A stretch of DNA of 64,000 bases from the NCBI GenBank assembly GCA_030145715.1, contig JAIXHQ010000001.1:1-64000 (forward strand), read 5' to 3'. The position numbers were made by a program, and so were the translations under genes. Below, piece by piece: positions 16,013-25,826 of the stretch (the first letter of the stretch is position 1; each line of letters opens with the position of its first letter). The notes below the pieces were generated by a model, which worked only from the letters and a program-made list of their open reading frames with translations, ran no database searches and was not told the origin of the DNA. Source of the stretch: Sphingopyxis sp. Lineage in GTDB: Bacteria > Pseudomonadota > Alphaproteobacteria > Sphingomonadales > Sphingomonadaceae.

Positions 16013-17164
16013 ATGAGTCGCTTTCGTCCTCTCGGCTGCGCCACTGGCGTTGCGCTGGCGCTGTTGCTGGCCTCCTGCTCGTCCGAGGCGCCCCCTGCCC
16101 CCCCGCCGCCCGAGGTCAATATCGTCACGATCCGGACCCAGGCCGTGCCGAACGTCATCGAACTGCCCGGCCGCGTACAGGCATATCGCACGTCGGAAGT
16201 GCGTGCGCGCGTCAACGGCATCGTCGAACGACGCCTGTTCAATGAAGGCAGCTTTGTCCGCGCCGGAACCGCGTTGTTCCGCATCGATCCCCGCGAATTG
16301 AACGCCACCGCCAACGCGGCGCGCGCGCAACTTGCCCGCGCACAGGCGACCGCCGCCAACGCCCGGCAGGTCGTCGCCCGCTATCAACCGTTGCTGGCCG
16401 ACCAGGCAATCGGCAAGCAGGAATATGATGCGGCGGTCGCGGCGCAACGGACCGCCGAGGCGGATGTCCAGGCCGCACAGGCCAATCTGGAGTCCGCCCG
16501 GCTCAATCTGGGCTATGCATCGGTGACGGCGCCGATTTCGGGTCGCGTGCGGCGCGCCGAAGTCACCGAAGGCGCACTGGTAACGGCGGGCGCAGGAACC
16601 TTGCTTACGACCATCGAACAGATCGATCGCGTCTATGTCAATTTCGGGCAGTCCAGTTCCGACCTGTTGGCCAATCGCCGCGACATGGGTTCGGGCAAGG
16701 TCAGCGTGCCGCAGTTCGACCGTGTCGAAGTGCAATTGATTCTGGAGGACGGCACCGCCTTTCCGGTTGTCGGACACCTCGACTTTCTGGACCTGTCGAT
16801 CGACGAGGCGACAGGCACGGCCGCGCTGCGCGCGGAATTTCCGAACCCCAACGCGGCGCTGCTGCCTGGACAGTTTGTCCGCGCCCGCATTTTTGCGGGC
16901 AATCGCGCCGACGGTGTCCTGATCCCGCAACGCGCGGTCAAGCTGGCGGCGACCAACGCCAGCGTGTTCGTCCTTGATGCCAAGAATATCCCGACCCCGC
17001 GCCCGGTGAAACTCGGCGCCATGGTCGCCGGCCAGTGGGCGATCCTCGAAGGATTGAAACAAGGCGACCGCGTGATAGTCGATGGTTTGCAGAAAGTGCA
17101 GCCGGGGCGGCCCGTGCGGGTTGCCCAGCCCAAGAGCGGCCAGTCGGCCCCTGTGAAACGCTGA
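16013..17164 (+). CDS. RND efflux periplasmic adaptor (AcrA/MexA type)
   Basis: A 383-aa membrane fusion protein linking the inner membrane RND pump to the outer membrane channel. The signal peptide ends in a lipobox (LLLASC), so it is lipid-anchored. It shows the family core: ELPGRVQAYRTSEVRARVNGIV, the lipoyl half-motif GSFVRAGTALFRIDPRE, an alpha-hairpin coiled coil (about 95-165), GYASVTAPISGRVRR, and the beta-barrel LPGQFVRARIF. The start ATG at 16013 follows AGGGG. First gene of a three-gene operon; 6 bases separate it from the pump gene. Confidence 0.95.
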   Translation: MSRFRPLGCATGVALALLLASCSSEAPPAPPPPEVNIVTIRTQAVPNVIELPGRVQAYRTSEVRARVNGIVERRLFNEGSFVRAGTALFRIDPRELNATANAARAQLARAQATAANARQVVARYQPLLADQAIGKQEYDAAVAAQRTAEADVQAAQANLESARLNLGYASVTAPISGRVRRAEVTEGALVTAGAGTLLTTIEQIDRVYVNFGQSSSDLLANRRDMGSGKVSVPQFDRVEVQLILEDGTAFPVVGHLDFLDLSIDEATGTAALRAEFPNPNAALLPGQFVRARIFAGNRADGVLIPQRAVKLAATNASVFVLDAKNIPTPRPVKLGAMVAGQWAILEGLKQGDRVIVDGLQKVQPGRPVRVAQPKSGQSAPVKR

Positions 17165-17170
17165 TCCGTC

Positions 17171-20100
17171 ATGACCCCCCGTTTTTTCATCGACCGACCT
17201 ATTTTTTCATGGGTCATCGCCATCGGCATCCTGTTGTCGGGCATCATCGCGCTGCGCAGCCTGCCGGTCGAACAATATCCGTCGGTGGCGCCGCCATCAC
17301 TGACGATCGGCGTTACCTATCCCGGCGCCGACGCGGGCACACTCGAACAGAATGTCACCCAGGTCATCGAGCAGGAACTGAACGGGGTCGAGGGTTTCCT
17401 CTATATGGCCTCGTCCAGCGAATCGAATGGCACAGCCTCGATTTCCCTGACCTTTGAAGCCGGGACCGACATCGACAACGCCCAGATGGCGGTGCAGAAC
17501 CGCCTTCGCCGCGTCGAACAGAGGTTGCCGGAAGAAGTACGGCGCCAAGGCATTTCGGTGACCGAAGCCAATTCGGGCTTTCTTCTGATCGTCGCGATCA
17601 CCTCAAAGAGCGGCAACACCGACCCGATGGAGGTCAACAATTTCGCCAACACGCGCATCCTTGATGAATTGCGGCGCGTAAACGGCGTCGGCAATGTTCA
17701 GGCGTTCGCCCCCGAATATGCCATGCGCATCTGGCTCGACCCGCAAAAACTGGCTTCGTTCAACCTGTCGCCGGGCGAGGCGCTGGCCGCGGTGCAGGAA
17801 CAGAATAGCCAGACGCCGGGCGGCCAGCTTGGCGATCAGCCGATCGCCAAGGGCGCGCAGCTCAACGCCGTCATCACGACACAGGGCCGTTTCACGAAAC
17901 CCGAGCAGTTCGAAAGCATCATCCTGCGCGCAAACCCGGACGGGTCGGCGGTAACGCTGGGCGACGTGGGCCGCGTCGAACTGGGCGCGGCAAGCTATCT
18001 CTTTTCGTCGGAACTCAACGGAAAGCCGATGGCCGGCCTTGCGGTTCAGTTGACCCCCGGCGCCAACGCCCTGTCGACCGCCGACGGCATCCGCGCGCGA
18101 ATGGAAGAATTGTCCAGGGGCTTTCCGCCCGACATCGCCTGGTCGATCCCCTATGACACCACGCCCTTTATCAGCCTGTCGATCGACGAGGTGGTAAAGA
18201 CGCTGGGCGAGGCAATGCTGCTCGTCTTTCTCGTCATGTTCCTGTTCCTCCAGAACTGGCGCGCGACGGTCATTCCGACTGTGGTCGTCCCGATCGCGCT
18301 GGCCGGCGCATGCCTTGGGCTGTGGATGGCGGGTTTCTCGATTAATGTGCTGACATTGTTTGGCATGGTGCTCGCGATCGGCATCCTGGTCGATGACGCG
18401 ATCGTCGTGATCGAAAATGTCGAGCGCATCATGAACGAAGAACATCTGCCGCCCTATGAGGCGACGGTCAAAGCGATGAGCCAGATCACCTCGGCGATCA
18501 TCGGCATCACGCTGGTCCTTATCGCGGTGTTCATTCCGATGGCGTTCTTCCCCGGATCGACAGGCGGCATCTACCGCCAATTCTCGATGACTCTGGCGAT
18601 CTCGATCGCTTTCTCCGCGCTGCTGGCGCTGACGCTGACCCCCGCGCTGTGCGCGACGCTGCTGAAACCGCACGATAACAGCGAACGCAAGGGCCGCATC
18701 GGCGCCTTCGCCGACCGTTTCTTTGGTCGGTTCAACACATGGTTCGGGCGGACGACGGATCGCTATCAAGGCGGCGTGGGCAAGATGCTGACGGCGCCGC
18801 TACGCTGGCTCGGCGTGTTCGTGGCGATGGTGGCCATCACTGCGCTGCTCTTTAGCCGCCTGCCGGGGTCCTTCCTTCCACAGGAAGATCAGGGCTATCT
18901 GGTAACGGTGATCCAGGCCCCGCCGGGTGCGACGACGCAGCGCACGAACGAGGCCACGAAGCAGGTCAAGGCGTTCTTCGCCGAACAGCCGCAGGTCGCC
19001 AACGTCGTGTCGGTCAACGGCTTCAGCTTTTTCGGTCAGGGTCAGGCGAACGCGATCATGTTCACGCCGCTGAAGCCGTGGAATGAGCGCAAGGGCGAAG
19101 GCGACAGCGCCGACGCCATCGCCGGAAAGGCGATGGGCACCTATGCGGGCATCAAGGAGGCGTTCGTCTTCTCGCTCAGCCCGCCGTCGATACCCGAACT
19201 TGGCACGTCGAGCGGATTTACCTTTAAATTGCAGGACCGCGGCGGCAATGGCCGCGATGCCCTGATCGCAGCGCGCAACCAGATGCTCGGCGGCGCGATG
19301 CAGAGCAAGCTGCTCGCCAATGTGCGCCCCGAAGGACAGGAAGACGCCCCGATTCTGAAGGTGGATATTGACCGCGTCCAGGCGCGTGCGCTCGGCCTGT
19401 CGATTGGCGACGTCAACGCGACGCTCGCGATCAGTTTCGGCAGCGCCTACGCCAATGATTTCACCCGCGAAGGCCGCGTGCTGCGGGTGCTGCTGCAGGC
19501 CGATGCCGCAAGCCGGATGACGCCGCAGGACGTGCTCGAACTGCGGGTGCGCAGTGCGAACGGCGGCATGGTTCCCTTTGGATCGTTCAGCACAGCCGAA
19601 TGGTCGGCCGAGGCCCCGCAACGGCAGCGGTACAACGGCTATCCGGCGATGACGATCTCTGGCGAACCTGCCCCCGGCCAGTCGACGGGCGAAGCGATGG
19701 CGGAAATGGAGCGGCTCGCACAAAGCCTGCCCGCCGGCTTCTCGTTCGAATGGACCGGCATCTCCTATGAAGAAAAACAGTCGGCAGGACAGATCGGCAT
19801 GCTGCTGATCCTTTCGCTGGTCGTCGTCTTCCTGCTGCTCGCCGCGCTTTACGAAAGCTGGGCGGTGCCGGTGGCCGTGCTCCTGGTCGTGCCATTGGGG
19901 GTTCTTGGCGCCGTGCTGTTCTCGATGTTCCGCGGCCTTAACGCCGACATCTATTTCAACGTCGGCCTCATCACGATCATCGGGCTTGCGGCGAAAAATG
20001 CGATCCTGATCGTCGAATTTGCGATCGAACAGGAAGCCGAAGGCAAGTCGACGTTCGACGCGGTGATGGAAGCAGTGAAGCTGCGTCTGCGACCGATCAT

Positions 20101-20335
20101 CATGACCAGCCTCGCGTTCATCCTGGGCATGGTCCCGCTCGTGATCGCCAGTGGCGCGGGCGCGGCAAGCCGCATCGCGGTGGGATCGGGCGTGATGGGC
20201 GGGATGATCGCCGCGACGTTGCTCGGCATTTTCTTCATTCCACTATTCTATCTGTCGGTGCGTAAGTGGATCAGCCGCAAGCGGCCCCCCGCCCCAGCCG
20301 AGAAAGGCCATCATGAGGAAGCCGGTCATGCGTAA
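17171..20335 (+). CDS. RND multidrug efflux pump, HAE-1 family (AcrB type)
   Basis: A 1054-aa inner membrane proton/drug antiporter that exports hydrophobic compounds through the adaptor and outer membrane channel. The N-terminus FFIDRPIFSWVIAI is classical. The proton-relay aspartates are 408 and 409 in GILVDDAIVVIENVER, and the partner lysine is in GLAAKNAILIVEFA in TM10. Two large periplasmic loops follow TM1 and TM7. Length is normal for HAE-1 pumps. The gene overlaps the outer membrane factor gene by 23 bases, supporting one operon under the divergent TetR repressor. The substrate range cannot be read from the sequence. Confidence 0.97.
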   Translation: MTPRFFIDRPIFSWVIAIGILLSGIIALRSLPVEQYPSVAPPSLTIGVTYPGADAGTLEQNVTQVIEQELNGVEGFLYMASSSESNGTASISLTFEAGTDIDNAQMAVQNRLRRVEQRLPEEVRRQGISVTEANSGFLLIVAITSKSGNTDPMEVNNFANTRILDELRRVNGVGNVQAFAPEYAMRIWLDPQKLASFNLSPGEALAAVQEQNSQTPGGQLGDQPIAKGAQLNAVITTQGRFTKPEQFESIILRANPDGSAVTLGDVGRVELGAASYLFSSELNGKPMAGLAVQLTPGANALSTADGIRARMEELSRGFPPDIAWSIPYDTTPFISLSIDEVVKTLGEAMLLVFLVMFLFLQNWRATVIPTVVVPIALAGACLGLWMAGFSINVLTLFGMVLAIGILVDDAIVVIENVERIMNEEHLPPYEATVKAMSQITSAIIGITLVLIAVFIPMAFFPGSTGGIYRQFSMTLAISIAFSALLALTLTPALCATLLKPHDNSERKGRIGAFADRFFGRFNTWFGRTTDRYQGGVGKMLTAPLRWLGVFVAMVAITALLFSRLPGSFLPQEDQGYLVTVIQAPPGATTQRTNEATKQVKAFFAEQPQVANVVSVNGFSFFGQGQANAIMFTPLKPWNERKGEGDSADAIAGKAMGTYAGIKEAFVFSLSPPSIPELGTSSGFTFKLQDRGGNGRDALIAARNQMLGGAMQSKLLANVRPEGQEDAPILKVDIDRVQARALGLSIGDVNATLAISFGSAYANDFTREGRVLRVLLQADAASRMTPQDVLELRVRSANGGMVPFGSFSTAEWSAEAPQRQRYNGYPAMTISGEPAPGQSTGEAMAEMERLAQSLPAGFSFEWTGISYEEKQSAGQIGMLLILSLVVVFLLLAALYESWAVPVAVLLVVPLGVLGAVLFSMFRGLNADIYFNVGLITIIGLAAKNAILIVEFAIEQEAEGKSTFDAVMEAVKLRLRPIIMTSLAFILGMVPLVIASGAGAASRIAVGSGVMGGMIAATLLGIFFIPLFYLSVRKWISRKRPPAPAEKGHHEEAGHA

Positions 20336-21728
20336 TCTGATTGCGCTGCTTGCGGCGACGACGCTCGCCGGATGCGTCAACATGGCGCCGAAGCACGAGC
20401 GACCGCCCATCTCCACCGCCGCCGATTATCCGGCGGAGTTCGTTGGCGACCCCACGCTGGGCCAGCGCGCCACCGATGTGAACTGGCGCGACTTTTTTGC
20501 CGATCCGCAGCTCGAAGTTCTGATTGCGCAGGCGATCGAGCGAAACCGCGATCTCGCCGTCGCCGTCGCGCAGATCGAGGAAGCGCGCGGGCAGTACCGC
20601 ATACAAGATGCTGCCCGCCTGCCCACTGTCGGCGCGAGCGCGGATGCAACACGGTCGCAGAGCCAGTTCATTCCGGGTACGCCCGCGATTAGGATCAGTC
20701 GCTATTCGGTCGGCGTGGGCGTCACGTCTTTCGAACTTGATTTCTGGGGCCGCGTCAAGAATTTGTCCGAAGCCGCGCGCAGCCAGTATCTTGCGACCGA
20801 GGCGGCCGAGCGGGCATTCAGGCTTGCGCTTGTCCGCGACGTCGCTTCGACCTATTTCGCGTCACGCGGTGCTGATGAACAGATAACGCTGGCCGAAGCC
20901 ACGGTGACCAGTCGCAAGGAGGGGCTTCGCATTGCGAAGCGTCGGCTGGATGCGGGGGTGACGTCGGCGCTCGACTATCGCCAGTCCGAAACGCTGCTGA
21001 CGCAGGCGGAAACACAACTCGCCAGCCTGAAACTGAGCAAAGCGCAGTCGGATAATTTTCTTGCTGTGCTGACGGGTGGACCGGCGACCGGTCCGCTGCC
21101 CGCACCGCTGCCGCTCGTCGCGCAGGGACAATCGCCGACATTGACGGCGGGACTGCCATCGGACCTGCTCGTCGCGCGGCCCGATGTGGTCGCTGCCGAA
21201 GAACGGCTGCGGGCCGCGCGCGCGAATATCGGTGCGGCGCGCGCCGCCTTTTTCCCATCGATCACGCTGACCGGAAATCTGGGCTTTTCCTCGCTGTCGC
21301 TCGACAATCTTTTCACGAAGGAGAGCCAGACGTGGAGCTTTGGCCCATCGATCCGCCTGCCGATCTTTGACTTTGGACGCAACAAGGGAAATCTGACCGT
21401 TGCAGAGGCGCGCGAGAATATCGCCGTCGCGACCTATGAGCGCACCGTGCAGGGCGCGTTTCGCGAGGTCGCCGACGCGCTCGCCGGACGCCGCTACCTC
21501 GCCGAACAGGTGGAGGCGCAGGAACGTGGAACGCTCGCGACACGGCAAATCGCCGACCTCGCGCGCAAACGTTATCGCGAAGGCGTTTCGACCTATCTCG
21601 AAGTGCTCGACGCCGAACGCAACCTGTTTGCCGCCGAACAGACACTGATCGATGCACGCCGCGCGCAGGTCGATAATCTGGTGACGCTATATATCGCGCT
21701 GGGCGGCGGGCTGGTCGAACGGCGATAA
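20313..21728 (+). CDS. RND efflux outer membrane factor (NodT/OprM type)
   Basis: A 471-aa TolC-fold lipoprotein that completes the efflux pump across the outer membrane. The signal ends in TTLAGC, giving N-terminal acylation. Two repeated OEP domains are visible: VNWRDFFADPQLEVLIAQAIERNRDL with SYFELDFWG-like VTSFELDFWGRVKNL, and the second half ARPDVVAAEERLRAARANIGAARAAFFPSI with SIRLPIFDFGRNKG. The ATG at 20313 has AAAGG upstream within the pump gene; an ATG at 20328 is also possible. The third gene of the operon closes a complete tripartite system. Confidence 0.95.
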   Translation: MRKPVMRNLIALLAATTLAGCVNMAPKHERPPISTAADYPAEFVGDPTLGQRATDVNWRDFFADPQLEVLIAQAIERNRDLAVAVAQIEEARGQYRIQDAARLPTVGASADATRSQSQFIPGTPAIRISRYSVGVGVTSFELDFWGRVKNLSEAARSQYLATEAAERAFRLALVRDVASTYFASRGADEQITLAEATVTSRKEGLRIAKRRLDAGVTSALDYRQSETLLTQAETQLASLKLSKAQSDNFLAVLTGGPATGPLPAPLPLVAQGQSPTLTAGLPSDLLVARPDVVAAEERLRAARANIGAARAAFFPSITLTGNLGFSSLSLDNLFTKESQTWSFGPSIRLPIFDFGRNKGNLTVAEARENIAVATYERTVQGAFREVADALAGRRYLAEQVEAQERGTLATRQIADLARKRYREGVSTYLEVLDAERNLFAAEQTLIDARRAQVDNLVTLYIALGGGLVERR

Positions 21729-21767
21729 CATGGCCAAAGGCAACTCCCGGCCTTCCCCGAAACCCGC

Positions 21768-23819
21768 CTAGCGGGGCGGCACGGACGAGGACTGCGGTTC
21801 GGCGATGGCCTCGGGCGGCGGACGTACCGGATCGATCGGCACACGAAGGTCGATCCGGCTGCCATTGATTTCCGTCGTTATCACCGCATCGCCGCTTTCG
21901 ATGCCGACGCGCGTCCGGTCGCCGATCGGAATATTGCCTATTTCGGGAATATCCAAAGGTTCTACGGGTCCCGTCGGATCGGCGGGTTTGGAACGCGGCG
22001 CCGCCCGCTTGCCCGACGCCTCGACCATGAAATCGCGCCAGATACGCGCGGGCAGTCCGCCCCCGGCGATGCCCTGAAGCGGCGAATTGTCATCGTTGCC
22101 GATCCATATGCCCACGACAAGCCCGTTGGCATAGCCGACAAACAAAGCATCGCGGCTGTCCTGACTGGTGCCGGTCTTGCCGAAATTCGCCTGCGGCAGA
22201 CGGGCGGCGCGGCCAGTGCCGCGATTCACCGCCGCGCGCAACATCTGTTCGATGTCGTCACGCTCGTCCGACCCGAAACGGCTCGGCCCTGAAATGAGAT
22301 TTTCGAACCAGCCTTTCTCCTCTGTCTTGAAGGCGTGCGGCTTGACCGGATAACAGTTCGCCGCGACGGCAGCATAAGCGGCGGTCAGTTCAAGCAGGGT
22401 CATGCTCGACGTGCCCAGTGCAAGGCTGGGATCGCCCTTTGCCAGCGGCGCCGTCACGCCAAGATCGCGTGCCACATCGATGACCCTGTCATCGCCCACC
22501 GCGCGGAGCAGTCGGACAGCGGCGACGTTGCTCGACGTGGCAAAAGCGTCTTCGAGCGTGATCGACGTCGAGTAGGCGCCGCCTGCATTTTTAGGCCGAT
22601 AGGATCCCGTTTCGATGGCACGATTGTCGACCAGGTCGTTCGGTTCCCAGCCCGCGCGGAGCGCCGCGAGATAGACGAAGAGTTTGAATGTCGATCCCGG
22701 CTGCCGCATCGCCTGCGTCACCCGGTTGAACGGTGAGGCACGATAATCGCGCCCGCCCACCATCGCCACGACCTCCCCATTCGGTCGCATGGCGACGAGC
22801 GCCACCTGCGCCTTGCCCAACCCGGCGCGACCGGTCACACGGCGCGCGACCGCTTGTAATCGCGCGTCGAGCGTGGTCCTGATCGTCTGCCGCGAATAGC
22901 CGACATCGCTAAGCTTGCGCGCCTGAGGCAGCGCCCAATCGGCGAAATAAGTGCCGGTCGGAAGCATATTATGGTTGCGCACGTCGATCCGCGGTGTCCG
23001 CACGGCTTTCATCTCGCGCTCGGTGATATAGCCTGTATCACGCATCGCGGTCAGCACCAGGCGCATGCGTTTTTCGGCGAGCTGCGGATTCTTTGTCGGC
23101 GCCAGGCGCGAAGGTGCCTGTACGAGCCCCGCGAGCATTGCCGCTTGTCCCGGGGTCAGCTTTTCGGGCTGCCGATAGAAATAATGCAGCGACGCCGCGC
23201 GCAAACCATAAGTATTGTCGCCGAAATAGGCGTTGGACAAATAGCGTTCGAGAATCTCATCCTTGCTAAGCCAAGCCTCGAGCCAGAATGCGATCAACGC
23301 TTCGCGCGCCTTGCGCCCCAGCGTCCGCTTTGGCGACAGAAAGGTGAATTTCGCCAATTGCTGCGTGATCGTGCTGCCGCCTTGCGTCCGCCCGCCCGTC
23401 ACATTGCTCCAGACCGCACGCGCGATGCTGCGCGGATCGACACCCCAATGGCTGTAGAAACGCCGATCTTCGATAGCAAGAAAGGCCCCGGTGACATGGC
23501 GCGGCAGCTTTGCCGCCTCGACAGGCGCATCGACGATTGCACCGATCCGAGCGATCGGTGTCCCATCGGAAGCAAGCAAGGTGATCTGCGGCGGCGCGAT
23601 CGGTTCGAGCGACTTCGATAGCGGGGCGGTGAACGCAAGCCACCCCACCAGCAGGATGAACAAGGCGCAGAAAATCGCAAATCCGCGCCCGATACGGCGG
23701 ACCAACTTGCGCCGACGCGTTTCAGGAAGCGGCGCAGGCGGCGACGCGTCGATGGCCGATGCCCCCGGAAGCAGGGTGCCCATGGGTTCAGGGGCGACGG
23801 TTTTGCGGAACCATTTCAT
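21768..23819 (-). CDS. Class A penicillin-binding protein (PBP1A family)
   Basis: A 683-aa bifunctional peptidoglycan synthase. After a short cytosolic part and one membrane helix (about 44-62), the GT51 transglycosylase domain carries EDRRFYSHWGVDPRSIARA (catalytic Glu about 117) and QGGSTITQQLAK. The transpeptidase domain carries RQPGSTFKLF (SxxK serine), SSN (SxN) and KTGTS. The ATG at 23819 (MKWFRKT) is preferred; an in-frame GTG at 23843 would add 8 residues. The tail is Pro-rich. The gene is convergent with the efflux operon and monocistronic by spacing. Confidence 0.94.
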   Translation of the reverse strand: MKWFRKTVAPEPMGTLLPGASAIDASPPAPLPETRRRKLVRRIGRGFAIFCALFILLVGWLAFTAPLSKSLEPIAPPQITLLASDGTPIARIGAIVDAPVEAAKLPRHVTGAFLAIEDRRFYSHWGVDPRSIARAVWSNVTGGRTQGGSTITQQLAKFTFLSPKRTLGRKAREALIAFWLEAWLSKDEILERYLSNAYFGDNTYGLRAASLHYFYRQPEKLTPGQAAMLAGLVQAPSRLAPTKNPQLAEKRMRLVLTAMRDTGYITEREMKAVRTPRIDVRNHNMLPTGTYFADWALPQARKLSDVGYSRQTIRTTLDARLQAVARRVTGRAGLGKAQVALVAMRPNGEVVAMVGGRDYRASPFNRVTQAMRQPGSTFKLFVYLAALRAGWEPNDLVDNRAIETGSYRPKNAGGAYSTSITLEDAFATSSNVAAVRLLRAVGDDRVIDVARDLGVTAPLAKGDPSLALGTSSMTLLELTAAYAAVAANCYPVKPHAFKTEEKGWFENLISGPSRFGSDERDDIEQMLRAAVNRGTGRAARLPQANFGKTGTSQDSRDALFVGYANGLVVGIWIGNDDNSPLQGIAGGGLPARIWRDFMVEASGKRAAPRSKPADPTGPVEPLDIPEIGNIPIGDRTRVGIESGDAVITTEINGSRIDLRVPIDPVRPPPEAIAEPQSSSVPPR

Positions 23820-23919
23820 GCTTGGCAGCCGTATTAGAGACACAACACAGCATAAGCAAATATCTTGTGGGCTGTGGCAGTCGCCATGACGTCGGCGCGG
23901 TCCAATCGCCCCCCGCCGA

Positions 23920-24702
23920 TCAAGCCGTCATCGCGCGCCGCCGCATCTCGGTCGGCACGATGCCGAACCGGCGACCAAAAGCGCGGGTAAAGCTGGCGTT
24001 GCTCATATAGCCACAACGATAGCCGATGCTGGAAATCGACAGATCGCTTTGCGCAAGCAACTGACGGGCCCGTTGCAGCCGCCGCTCGCTCACTGCTTCG
24101 GCGACGCTGCATCGATAAAGTTCGCGAAACCCGCGCGTCAGCTTTTCCTTGCTCAACCCGCACCGCCGCGCGACGCTGCTGACCGTCAGCCGCTCCTGCC
24201 AATGCTCGTTCACCAGTTGATGCGCCGCCGCGACGCGCGTGATGTCGTCCTCGCTCAATGTCGTCGCGCCGCCGACCTCCACCATACGATTTTCAGCAAG
24301 AGCGCCGAACAACTGACACAGCAATTCCATGCTGCGGGCCGAGCGGAGCATGTTGGGCACTTCGCCGTCGCCTTCGACCGCGACGACCGCCCGGCCCAGA
24401 CCGCGCAGATCGGCGGGCAAATACCAGCGCCCGTCCGGTCTTGGCAATCGTTCGAAAAGACGCAGACACGCGGCCTTGCCAATCGCGAAAACTATCAGAT
24501 GGTCGTGAGCGTTCCACGCCAGATCCGCGGGAACCAGCACGCAAACCGCCGGTTCGCCGATATCGCCGAAACCCAGGATGATCGGGTCGGCCGGCAATAT
24601 GGCCGCGTCGCACGGTCCGCGACCAACGAAGCTGATAAATTCGGGCAAGACAGCAATAGAAAGCTTATGGTTCATGGTCTGATTTTCCCAAAGTTGCTCC
24701 AT
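23920..24702 (-). CDS. AraC family transcriptional regulator
   Basis: A 260-aa regulator. The C-terminal 100 residues form the two HTH motifs of AraC/XylS proteins (LTVSSVARRCGLSKEKLTRGFRELYRCSVAEAVSERRL and ISSIGYRCGYMSNASFTRAFGRRFGIVPTEMRR). The N-terminal about 150 residues are a putative effector domain that I do not recognise. It is divergent from rlpA (150 bases). ATGs at 24702 and 24675 are both possible; neither has a strong ribosome site. Target and signal unknown. Confidence 0.9.
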   Translation of the reverse strand: MEQLWENQTMNHKLSIAVLPEFISFVGRGPCDAAILPADPIILGFGDIGEPAVCVLVPADLAWNAHDHLIVFAIGKAACLRLFERLPRPDGRWYLPADLRGLGRAVVAVEGDGEVPNMLRSARSMELLCQLFGALAENRMVEVGGATTLSEDDITRVAAAHQLVNEHWQERLTVSSVARRCGLSKEKLTRGFRELYRCSVAEAVSERRLQRARQLLAQSDLSISSIGYRCGYMSNASFTRAFGRRFGIVPTEMRRRAMTA

Positions 24703-24852
24703 TCTTGGCGTGGTCTGTCACGCCGCTCAAGTGTTTTATCCTGAGCTCCGCATGCATGGAATCATGCCCAAATCATGAGGGAATGCTGCTCCCGGTTTGG
24801 CGAGACTCACAGGGGACTTTATCCTCGCTGATGCCCAGCCTATTATTCTCCC

Positions 24853-25419
24853 ATGCTATCCAATTCGATATTGAGATTGACGAGCGCCGCAGCGATCGCC
24901 CTCGCCCTGTCCGCATGTGTCGGCGGCAATTTCAGGCAAGTCAGCGATGCGCCCGTCCGGATCGGCGCGCCCTATTCGATACGCGGCATAACCTATGTGC
25001 CTGCCGCCGCGCCTTCCTATGACGTCGTGGGATATGCGAGTTGGTACGGAAACGAGTCCGGCAATCGTACCGCCAATGGTGAACGGTTTCGTCCGGGCTG
25101 GATTAGCGCCGCACATACCACGTTGCCCCTGCCAACCTATGTCGAGGTGACCGCACTCGATACCGGACGCCGGATCATCGTAAGGGTCAATGATCGCGGC
25201 CCCTTTGCGCGTGGCCGGATTATCGATCTGTCACGCGGCGCGGCGGAGAAACTCGGCATCCGGATGAAGGGTCACGCCGCCGTGCGCGTAAGGCGGGTCG
25301 ATCCGTCGGCGAAGGATCGCAAGCGGCTTCGCGAAGGCAAATCGGCCGAGGGGTTGGACCGCGTCGACGATCGCGAACTGCAAAGCCTCCGAACGCGCCT
25401 CTCGCCCAAAGGACGATAA
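24853..25419 (+). CDS. rlpA: RlpA-like septal ring lytic transglycosylase
   Basis: A 188-aa outer membrane lipoprotein that cleaves denuded peptidoglycan during division. The signal peptide ends in ALSAC. The double-psi beta-barrel is complete: YDVVGYASWYG, NRTANGERFRP, AAHTTLPLPTYVEVT, and the key VNDRGPFARGRIIDLSRGAAEKLG. There is no C-terminal SPOR domain; the tail is basic. Divergent from the AraC gene; whether that regulator controls it is unknown. Confidence 0.93.
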   Translation: MLSNSILRLTSAAAIALALSACVGGNFRQVSDAPVRIGAPYSIRGITYVPAAAPSYDVVGYASWYGNESGNRTANGERFRPGWISAAHTTLPLPTYVEVTALDTGRRIIVRVNDRGPFARGRIIDLSRGAAEKLGIRMKGHAAVRVRRVDPSAKDRKRLREGKSAEGLDRVDDRELQSLRTRLSPKGR

Positions 25420-25538
25420 GTTCCAGAAGATCGACGGGTCTTTCCTTCCCTGTCGGGTTAATTTACAGTTTACCATAAGCCTCGCGCGCCGAATCCCGCT
25501 TTTGCGCCAGTGGCACGGCTCTTGCTGAATGCTTGGTG

Positions 25539-25778
25539 ATGCTGAAAAAAATCGGACGCCTGTTCGTCATCAAGACCCGGTTCGAGGCTTGCCTCATTAT
25601 CTATGCGCTGGCTGTCGGCGCGATGGCACGGGGTGCAGCCTATCTTGATCAGTATCCCGGAATTGGCGGTCAGTTGCTCCTCATTGCATGCACCGGATCG
25701 GTTTTTCTCGCAGGGGCAAAGATTTTCGACTGCTTGCGATATGAACAGGCCGCGGCCGCGACAAGTCAGACTGGATAG
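25539..25778 (+). CDS. Small membrane protein of unknown function
   Basis: A 79-aa protein (MLKKIGRLFVIKTRFEACLI) with two predicted membrane helices (about 15-35 and 43-63) and a short hydrophilic tail. TTG and GTG codons at 25533 and 25536 are in frame, but ATG at 25539 is the simplest start. No family name can be given with certainty; similar small proteins occur next to hydrolase genes in sphingomonads, as far as I recall. It lies 48 bases upstream of an alpha/beta hydrolase gene and is probably co-transcribed with it. Confidence 0.75.
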   Translation: MLKKIGRLFVIKTRFEACLIIYALAVGAMARGAAYLDQYPGIGGQLLLIACTGSVFLAGAKIFDCLRYEQAAAATSQTG

Positions 25779-25826
25779 GCTTCCGCGGCCTTTCGCGGGC
25801 CACCAAGATATGCGAAAGCGCGGATC